In this document: in pieces, positions 4,385-9,789 of the stretch
Layout: every line of letters begins with the position of its first letter
Numbering within the stretch: position 1 is the stretch's first letter
From: Pseudomonadota bacterium
GTDB taxonomy: Bacteria > Pseudomonadota > Gammaproteobacteria > Pseudomonadales > Pseudohongiellaceae
NCBI GenBank assembly: GCA_022563075.1
Contig: JADFOC010000056.1
Location: 1-9,789 of the forward strand
DNA length: 9,789 nucleotides
Direction: 5' to 3'
Notes under the pieces: generated by a model
What the model was told of the DNA's origin: nothing
What the model saw: the letters and a program-made list of their open reading frames with translations, nothing else
The model's database searches: none
Program-made: the position numbers and the translations under genes

Positions 4385-5614
4385 CTACTTCTTGTTCATG
4401 CTCAGCATGTCTGGCAGTCCCAGAACTCGCTTGGCAATGACATTTAATTGCACCTCCGAGGTCCCACCCTCGATCGAATTGGCCTTGGAGCGAAGCCACT
4501 CTCGCGTCACTTGCAGTTCGGCATCCTCGAAGCCATCGCCTGCCCAGCCCAGACCTTGGCTGCCGAGTGCCTGCATTAATAATTCATAGCGTCGCTTGTT
4601 GAGTTCACAGCCATAGTTTTTAAGCATCGAAGATGTGGCATTTGGCCCCTGTCCCTGCTCCGATTCCTCAACCGATCGCTCAGATGTGTAGGCAAAGGCC
4701 GCACTGTCAATCTTAAACTGGGCAATCTGATCCCGCAGTACCGCATCCGATAATTTCCCGGTATCTCCACGATAATGCATGGCGGCGCCTTCGACAGTGG
4801 ACACGATGGAGGTAGTGCCGCCGCGATCAGTTTGGCCACTGACCAGTCCGAAACTGGAAATCATGGTGCGCTCATGTTGCAGCAATCGCTTGGCGATGGT
4901 CCAGCCTTCATTCAATCGACCTACCAGATTTTTCGCCGGCACTTTGACGTCGTCAAAAAAGGTTTCGCAAAAAGGCGACGAACCACTGATCAATTGAATC
5001 GGCTTGGTGGATATTCCCTCACTGGCCATATCGAACAGAATAAAACTGATACCCACGTGCTTGGGCACATCACTGTCGGTTCGAACCAGGCAGAATATCC
5101 AATCGGCCAAATCCGCATAAGATGTCCAGACCTTGCAGCCGTTGATGGTATATACATCACCGTGCAGTTCGGCCTTGGTCGCCAGACTCGCCAGATCTGA
5201 TCCGGATCCTGGCTCGGAATAACCCTGGCACCAGCGAATTTCTCCACGCACAATTTTTGGCATGTGCTCCATTATCTGCTGCTGCGTACCGTATTCGAGT
5301 AACACCGGACCCAACATGCTGATGCCAAAACTGGTGAGTGCAGGTCGGGCATTGATTCGCGACAACTCCCGGCTCAGAATGATGGCCTGTTCTTTATTAA
5401 GACCGCCGCCACCATATTCCGTCGGCCAGGTAGGACAGGTCCAGCCCTTCTCTGCCATCCGTTGCAGCCACAGTTGGCTGTCTGGATTCTTGAAAGTGGC
5501 ATTGCGTCCACCCCAGACGATTTCCTCTGGTACCATCGCTGTCCGCATCGACTCTGGGCAATTCTCTTGCAGCCAGGCTCGCGTGTGCTGTTGAAACTCT
5601 TCTAATTCTGACAA
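4385..5614 (-). CDS. acyl-CoA dehydrogenase, large/catalytic partner of a heteromeric pair
   Basis: The 409-residue flavoprotein introduces the alpha-beta double bond into an acyl-CoA. Landmarks are WPTEYGGGGLNKEQAIILSR (63-82), the FAD/substrate signature CQGYSEPGSGSDLASL (129-144) and NGCKVWTSYADLADW (158-172). SIEGGTSEVQLNVIAKRVLG (380-399) places E382 where medium-chain enzymes have the catalytic base. The FAD-interface motif RxxFGxxIxxFQ is not found; the corresponding region (about 295-312) reads DQIAQFKIDSAAFAYTSE. That half-site is supplied by the adjacent small partner. An insert-like stretch (255-290) is characteristic of large subunits in such pairs. The start is TTG at 5614, supported by AGGAG 6 nt upstream and by the family-typical N-terminus. 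It lies 30 nt after the alcohol dehydrogenase gene. Candidate substrates are steroid side chains, cyclic or dicarboxylic acyl-CoAs; the sequence does not decide. Confidence 0.88.
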   Translation of the reverse strand: MSELEEFQQHTRAWLQENCPESMRTAMVPEEIVWGGRNATFKNPDSQLWLQRMAEKGWTCPTWPTEYGGGGLNKEQAIILSRELSRINARPALTSFGISMLGPVLLEYGTQQQIMEHMPKIVRGEIRWCQGYSEPGSGSDLASLATKAELHGDVYTINGCKVWTSYADLADWIFCLVRTDSDVPKHVGISFILFDMASEGISTKPIQLISGSSPFCETFFDDVKVPAKNLVGRLNEGWTIAKRLLQHERTMISSFGLVSGQTDRGGTTSIVSTVEGAAMHYRGDTGKLSDAVLRDQIAQFKIDSAAFAYTSERSVEESEQGQGPNATSSMLKNYGCELNKRRYELLMQALGSQGLGWAGDGFEDAELQVTREWLRSKANSIEGGTSEVQLNVIAKRVLGLPDMLSMNKK

Positions 5615-5620
5615 ATGAAA

Positions 5621-5625
5621 CTCCT
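5621..5625 (-). promoter_or_regulatory. ribosome binding site deciding a TTG start
   Basis: AGGAG on the minus strand lies 6 nt before the TTG at 5614-5612. It is the strongest Shine-Dalgarno near the start of the large acyl-CoA dehydrogenase and no in-frame ATG occurs nearby, so the TTG is the likely start. Confidence 0.65.
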
Positions 5626-5644
5626 ACTCTATTACGCGATGTAA

Positions 5645-6685
5645 TCAGGCGTTAACCAATACCTGTCGGCCCTGAACCTTTCCCGCCTTCAAATCGGCGA
5701 GCGCTGCGCTGACTTCGGCCAGTGGTCGCTCGTGTATTTCGATGGGGGAAATCTTGCCGGCACGAACCAATGCCATCAGTTCGGTCATCTCTTGCAGTGT
5801 ACCCACGTAGCTGCCCTGAATCGTACGAGCATTCATCGGCAGAAAAGGAATCGGGATATTGAGAGCCCCACCAAACAAACCGATGATTACCAGCATGCCG
5901 CCTTTGCGCAAACAACCGAGCCCATAGTTAACCGAGGCTTCGGCGCCGACGAAATCCAGTACCGCATAGGCCCCACCGGTCAGCTTGCGAATTTCCTTGG
6001 CGGTTTTCGGATCCGACGAATTAAAGGTGCGGGTAACCCCAAGATCCCTGGCGGCCTGCAACGTGTTATCGTCTATGTCCACCACAATTGGATCTATACC
6101 CATGGAAGACAGCGCAATCTGAATCGCCATCATACCTACGCCGCCGGCGCCGATAATGACCACGGTATCGTCTGCCGATAGCTCCCCGATCTTCTTCAGT
6201 GCGCTGAACGCGGTCAAACCAGAACAGGCATAAGTAGCCGCTAAAGAATCAGATATGTCACCTTTGTCGAACAGGTAACGGCTATGAGGTACCAGCACGT
6301 GATCGGCGAAGCCGCCATGAACACTGATTCCCAATGCTCTGCCCGGTGTACACATGTGCTCATCGCCTCTATTGCAGGCGGCACAATCGCGACAGCCGAT
6401 CCACGGATACACCACGCGGCGATCGCCGATCTCCACGTTTTCAGCATCCGCCCCCACGGCGACTACCTCACCAAATATCTCATGACCCAGCACCATGCCT
6501 TCACGGCCGACTTCCAGTTGTTTGCCATTACCAAGTTCGAAGACACCGTCGTGCAGATGAATATCGGAGTGGCACACGCCACAGGCAACCATCTTCACCA
6601 ATACTTCGGTGCCCTGGGGCTGCGGTGTCTCCGATTCTACTGCAACCAGTGGTGCACCGGGAGCTGCGGTTTGATATGAAATCAT
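5645..6685 (-). CDS. zinc-dependent alcohol dehydrogenase (MDR superfamily), NAD-type
   Basis: The 346-residue medium-chain dehydrogenase/reductase has a complete GroES-like domain followed by a Rossmann domain. The catalytic zinc ligands are visible: C38 in GVCHSD, H68 with E69 in LGHE, and C154 in YACSGLTAF. The structural zinc is held by C98, C101, C104 and C112 (GCRDCAACNRGDEHMC). The nucleotide motif is GAGGVG at 179-184, and the acidic D203 in VVDID at the end of the second strand favours NAD over NADP. It should interconvert an alcohol and an aldehyde or ketone in the cytoplasm; the substrate is not evident. It sits between the beta-oxidation fusion gene and the acyl-CoA dehydrogenases, suggesting that it supplies or processes an intermediate of the same catabolic route. 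A good ribosome site (AGAGGA, 6 nt spacing) precedes the ATG. It could have its own promoter in the 110-nt gap upstream. Confidence 0.9.
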   Translation of the reverse strand: MISYQTAAPGAPLVAVESETPQPQGTEVLVKMVACGVCHSDIHLHDGVFELGNGKQLEVGREGMVLGHEIFGEVVAVGADAENVEIGDRRVVYPWIGCRDCAACNRGDEHMCTPGRALGISVHGGFADHVLVPHSRYLFDKGDISDSLAATYACSGLTAFSALKKIGELSADDTVVIIGAGGVGMMAIQIALSSMGIDPIVVDIDDNTLQAARDLGVTRTFNSSDPKTAKEIRKLTGGAYAVLDFVGAEASVNYGLGCLRKGGMLVIIGLFGGALNIPIPFLPMNARTIQGSYVGTLQEMTELMALVRAGKISPIEIHERPLAEVSAALADLKAGKVQGRQVLVNA

Positions 6686-6738
6686 GCTCTATCCTCTACC
6701 ATCTTGTTGATTATTCTCATGCGACGGTCCAGTCATCC

Positions 6739-6756
6739 GCCGTACTCAATTACGGC
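6739..6756. repeat. inverted repeat in the gap between fadJ-like and alcohol dehydrogenase genes
   Basis: GCCGTA (6739-6744), loop CTCAAT, TACGGC (6751-6756): a perfect 6-bp stem with a 6-nt loop, the only notable structure in the 110-nt gap. No T-run follows on the minus strand, so it does not look like an intrinsic terminator. It may be an operator, an mRNA processing stem, or chance. Confidence 0.35.
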
Positions 6757-6795
6757 CCCTTCGGACTCGATGCGCATAATGATTCGTTAAGGGTC

Positions 6796-8901
6796 TTAGC
6801 CCTGTTCCGATCCCCATTCCGCAAAAGTCTTGCCTGCTTCGGCCAGCTGTTTTAACAGTGGCGCCGGCTGCCAATACTGTTCACCATAACTCTCCCGGAA
6901 TTCACAGATCTTGTCATACACATTCTTCAGGCCGATCTGATCGGCGTAATGCATCGGCCCACCCTTGGCGACCGGGAAGGCGTAGCCAAACACATAAACC
7001 ACATCGATGTCGCTGGGTCGCTGGGCGATACCTTCTTCCAGGATCCGCGCACCTTCATTGATCAATGGGTAGAAGCAGCGCTGCAGTATTTCCTGATCGG
7101 AAATATCCCGCTGTTCGACATTCAGTTTTGCGGCTTCTTGCTTGATCATCGCTTCGACTTCCGGATCGGAGATGCGCTTGCGGGTTTCTGCATCGTATTT
7201 GTAAAAGCCCGATCCGGTTTTCTGACCGTGCCTGCCCATTTCCACCAGCAAGTTTCCCATGCGATAGAGCTTGGGATCATCGGGTAAGTCGGTTCTGCCC
7301 TGACGTGCCTTGTACCCTACGTCCAGGCCAGCCAGGTCACCCATCGCCAACGGGCCCATCGCCATGCCGAAGCTCTCCAGGGCCGAGTCCACCTGTGTCG
7401 GCGTGCAACCATCCATCAATAGCAGCTGCGCCTCGCGCCCATAGCCACCCAACATTCGATTGCCGATGAAGCCATAGCAAACCCGGGAAAGCGCGCACAC
7501 TTTACCGATCTTCTTGCCAATCTTCATGCTGGTTGCCAACACATCGTCGGCGGTCTTCTCCCCGCGCACGACTTCCAACAACTTCATCACGTTGGCGGGA
7601 CTGAAGAAATGCATACCCAGCACATCTTGCGGTCGAGACGTGGCTTCGGCGATAGCATTCACGTCTTGATAGGAGGTATTGGTCGCCAGAATAGCCCCCG
7701 GTTTGCACACCGAATCCAGCTTGGCAAATATTTCTTTCTTTAATTCCAGATTTTCGAAGATTGCTTCTATCACCAGATCGACGTCGGCAATGTCAGCGTA
7801 GTCGGTGGTGCCGGTGATCAGACCGAGTCGATCTTCCATTTTGTCCGCGTCTAATTTGCCTTTCTGTACGGTGATCTTGTAGTTCTTGCGGATGATATTC
7901 AGGCCGCGTTGCAGCGCTTCATCATTGATTTCCACCATCACCACCGGGATATCAACATTGGCGAAACACATGGCAATACCACCACCCATGGTGCCACCAC
8001 CGATGATGGCGACCTTATTAATCTCCCGAACCGGCGTGTCTTTGGCCAGGCCCTTGATCTTCGCAGCCTGACGTTCGGCAAAGAAGATATGTCGCATGGC
8101 GGCCGATTCCGGCGAGGTGACCAATTCGAGAAACAACTCTCTTTCTCGCTGCAGCCCTTTATCCATCGGCAGCTCCACCGCCGCTTCGATGCAGGAAACG
8201 ATCTTGTCCTGTGCTATCTGACCACGCGCACGCCGCGCCAGTTGCTTGCGTGCATTGTCAAAAAATCCCGGCTCGATGGTGGCGGCATCGATAGTGATGT
8301 CGCGGATGCGTCTAAGAGGTGCACCTGACTCCACTAAATCTTTGGCGTATTGAACGGCACCTGCCTGCAGGTCAGCCTCTTCAACAATTTCATCAATCAA
8401 GCCCATGTCGAGGGCCTTATCGGCCGCTATCGGGTTACCGCTGGCGATCATATCCAGTGCCGCCTTGACGCCGGCAATTCTGGGTACCCGCTGCGTACCA
8501 CCCGCGCCGGGAAGCAACCCTAATTTTACTTCGGGCAAACCAACCTTGGCGGAGGCAATCGCACAGCGGTAGTGACAGGCGAGTGACACTTCGAATCCGC
8601 CACCCAACGCGGTGCCATGGATGGCAGCGATCACCAGTTTGTTGGAGTTTTCGATTGCCGCCAATACCGCCGCCAATCCAGGTTCTTTAGGCGGCTTACC
8701 AAATTCGGTGATATCGGCACCGGCAATAAAGGTGCGTCCTTCACAGCGCAGCACTATCGCCTCCGAGGCATCCCCCTGCGCGGCCGTCACCGCATTTAAT
8801 ATGCCCTCTCTCACCACCTGGGCCAGGGCGTTTACCGGTGGATGGTTCACGCTAATCACACCAATATTTCCAATCAATTCGTAGCTGACTACATCAGACA
8901 T
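6796..8901 (-). CDS. fused enoyl-CoA hydratase / 3-hydroxyacyl-CoA dehydrogenase (FadJ/FadB-like)
   Basis: The 701-residue multifunctional beta-oxidation enzyme hydrates trans-2-enoyl-CoA and then oxidises the 3-hydroxyacyl-CoA with NAD. Residues 1-190 are a crotonase domain: oxyanion-hole motifs FIAGADITEF (58-67) and HGTALGGGFE (95-104), with the two catalytic Glu at E104 and E124 (LPEVKLGLLPGAGGTQR). After a linker helix (about 210-290) the dehydrogenase begins with the NAD motif GGGTMGGG (301-308). It contains the family signature GMHFFSPANVMKLLEVVRG with catalytic H431 and E443, and NTS at 408-410. C-terminal 3HCDH domains follow (GFIGNRM at 477-483; NEGARILEEGIAQRPSDIDV at 615-634; FGYAFPVAKGGPMHYAD). 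The length fits a monomeric MFE-1-like or FadJ type. The ATG has AGGAA 7 nt upstream. It is 52 nt after the thiolase gene, its pathway partner. I leave the symbol blank because FadB, FadJ and MFE-1 cannot be separated by eye. Confidence 0.93.
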   Translation of the reverse strand: MSDVVSYELIGNIGVISVNHPPVNALAQVVREGILNAVTAAQGDASEAIVLRCEGRTFIAGADITEFGKPPKEPGLAAVLAAIENSNKLVIAAIHGTALGGGFEVSLACHYRCAIASAKVGLPEVKLGLLPGAGGTQRVPRIAGVKAALDMIASGNPIAADKALDMGLIDEIVEEADLQAGAVQYAKDLVESGAPLRRIRDITIDAATIEPGFFDNARKQLARRARGQIAQDKIVSCIEAAVELPMDKGLQRERELFLELVTSPESAAMRHIFFAERQAAKIKGLAKDTPVREINKVAIIGGGTMGGGIAMCFANVDIPVVMVEINDEALQRGLNIIRKNYKITVQKGKLDADKMEDRLGLITGTTDYADIADVDLVIEAIFENLELKKEIFAKLDSVCKPGAILATNTSYQDVNAIAEATSRPQDVLGMHFFSPANVMKLLEVVRGEKTADDVLATSMKIGKKIGKVCALSRVCYGFIGNRMLGGYGREAQLLLMDGCTPTQVDSALESFGMAMGPLAMGDLAGLDVGYKARQGRTDLPDDPKLYRMGNLLVEMGRHGQKTGSGFYKYDAETRKRISDPEVEAMIKQEAAKLNVEQRDISDQEILQRCFYPLINEGARILEEGIAQRPSDIDVVYVFGYAFPVAKGGPMHYADQIGLKNVYDKICEFRESYGEQYWQPAPLLKQLAEAGKTFAEWGSEQG

Positions 8902-8953
8902 GTTGCTTTCCTTTTTCTGGCTAAATTGAATTCTATCTATGGATAAATTCGGG

Positions 8954-9789
8954 CTATTCTACCCGCTCCAGGACGGCTGCAATCCCCTGGCCGATGCCGA
9001 TACAGAGACTAATCACGGCATAGCGCGCCCCGGTTCGTTCCAATTGGCGCATCGCGGTGATGGCAATACGCGCACCGGATGCGCCCAGTGGATGACCGAT
9101 AGCGATAGCGCCACCATTGGGATTGATCCGGGAGTCGTCAAAGTCCAGTTCCAACATCTTGAGACAACCCAACACCTGTGGTGCAAAAGCCTCATTGATT
9201 TCGATGATGTCCATATCAGACAACGCCAGGGCGGCCCGCGACAATGCCTTGCGAATGGCAAACACCGGCCCAAATCCCATCACTCGTGGCTCAACCCCGG
9301 CAACGGCACCGGCGATGATACGAACCCGTGGTTTCACCCCAAATTTTTCACCGATTGCGGCATTGCCGACGATTAGCGCGGCGGCGCCATCATTTATCCC
9401 GGAGGCATTGCCCGCGGTAACGACACCATCTTCAAATAAAGTGCGCAGCCCGCTTAACGCTTCGAGATCGGACTTGGGTCGGGGATGTTCATCGCTATCC
9501 ACGGTAAGCGGTGGTTGCTTGCGGCCTTGTGGAACATCGATGGCGATAATCTCTTCTTTGAAGAAATCATCTGCCCGTGCCGCCTCATATTTAGCCTGGG
9601 AAGCAGCGGCAAAAATGTCGCTGTCTTCACGGGAAATACCAAGGTCGCTGGCGATGTTGTCCGCCGTTTGCGGCATGGCATCATTACCATAGGCTGAGGC
9701 AAAGGCGGGATTGGTGAAACGGGCGCCGAGGGTACTGTCGGCTATTTGCTGATTTCGATCATAGGCCCCCTGCGCCTTGGATATCACCA
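8954..9789 (-). CDS. acetyl-CoA acetyltransferase / 3-ketoacyl-CoA thiolase, C-terminal part (5' cut by window edge)
   Basis: The open frame runs off the right window edge; about 278 C-terminal residues are visible of a protein normally near 390-400. It cleaves 3-ketoacyl-CoA with CoA to acetyl-CoA and a shortened acyl-CoA, the last beta-oxidation step. Counting from the Val at 9787, NEAFAPQ (198-204), GGAIAIGHPLGASGAR (225-240, with the catalytic His) and LCIGIGQG (261-268, with the proton-shuttling C262) are all present. TAGNASGINDGAAAL (124-138) and VEPRVMGFGP (165-174) are also standard. The N-terminal nucleophilic Cys region lies outside the window. The GTG at 9787 is internal, not a start. 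It is the first gene of the visible minus-strand run, with 52 nt to the fused hydratase/dehydrogenase gene. The promoter must be outside the window. Confidence 0.93.
   Translation of the reverse strand, partial: VISKAQGAYDRNQQIADSTLGARFTNPAFASAYGNDAMPQTADNIASDLGISREDSDIFAAASQAKYEAARADDFFKEEIIAIDVPQGRKQPPLTVDSDEHPRPKSDLEALSGLRTLFEDGVVTAGNASGINDGAAALIVGNAAIGEKFGVKPRVRIIAGAVAGVEPRVMGFGPVFAIRKALSRAALALSDMDIIEINEAFAPQVLGCLKMLELDFDDSRINPNGGAIAIGHPLGASGARIAITAMRQLERTGARYAVISLCIGIGQGIAAVLERVE

Noticed and set aside
1..9789. CRISPR array, tRNA, rRNA, riboswitch or phage structural genes
   Set aside because: I looked for regularly spaced repeats, tRNA cloverleaf motifs and recognisable RNA elements on both strands and saw none. 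All large frames fit known metabolic or accessory families.

Overview
The window looks like a chromosomal segment of a gammaproteobacterium, probably an environmental or marine type. This is inferred from the protein families, the Shine-Dalgarno pattern and the moderate GC content; no marker gene fixes the taxon. It has two contrasting parts. Positions 1 to about 1370 are AT-rich accessory DNA. Positions 1377 to 9789 are a dense block of eight genes, all on the minus strand.

Accessory part (1-1371). The left edge holds the C-terminal end of an IS110-superfamily transposase on the plus strand. Next comes a small gene on the minus strand that encodes an XRE-type DNA-binding domain joined to a membrane-embedded tail (303-845). 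A perfect 10-bp inverted repeat (269-278 and 959-968) flanks this gene. It has the layout expected of an integron gene cassette, whose first bases are complementary to the start of its own attC. At 1276-1371, on the plus strand and pointing away from the cassette gene, lie 22 codons closely resembling the N-terminus of an integron integrase, followed by unrelated codons and a stop. I read the region as a decayed integron: IS110 element, truncated attC, XRE/membrane cassette, attI-like junction, repeat-rich spacer, beheaded intI. This is the main finding and is partly inferential.

Core part (1377-9789, transcribed right to left). Five genes form a fatty-acid or cyclic/branched acyl-CoA beta-oxidation set: a thiolase (cut by the window edge), a fused enoyl-CoA hydratase/3-hydroxyacyl-CoA dehydrogenase, a zinc alcohol dehydrogenase, and two adjacent acyl-CoA dehydrogenases. 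The two dehydrogenases carry complementary halves of the usual active site: the catalytic Glu is in the large partner and the FAD-binding Arg/Gln motif in the small one. That pattern is known from heteromeric steroid side-chain and pimeloyl-CoA type dehydrogenases. Together the set covers dehydrogenation, hydration, second dehydrogenation and thiolysis of an acyl-CoA, and the alcohol dehydrogenase may feed in an alcohol or aldehyde precursor.

Three more minus-strand genes follow closely: a prolyl-4-hydroxylase-like 2-oxoglutarate/Fe(II) oxygenase, a membrane zinc metallopeptidase of the YugP type, and a DUF2237 protein. Their spacing (55, 12 and 33 nt) would allow co-transcription with the beta-oxidation genes, but no functional link is evident.
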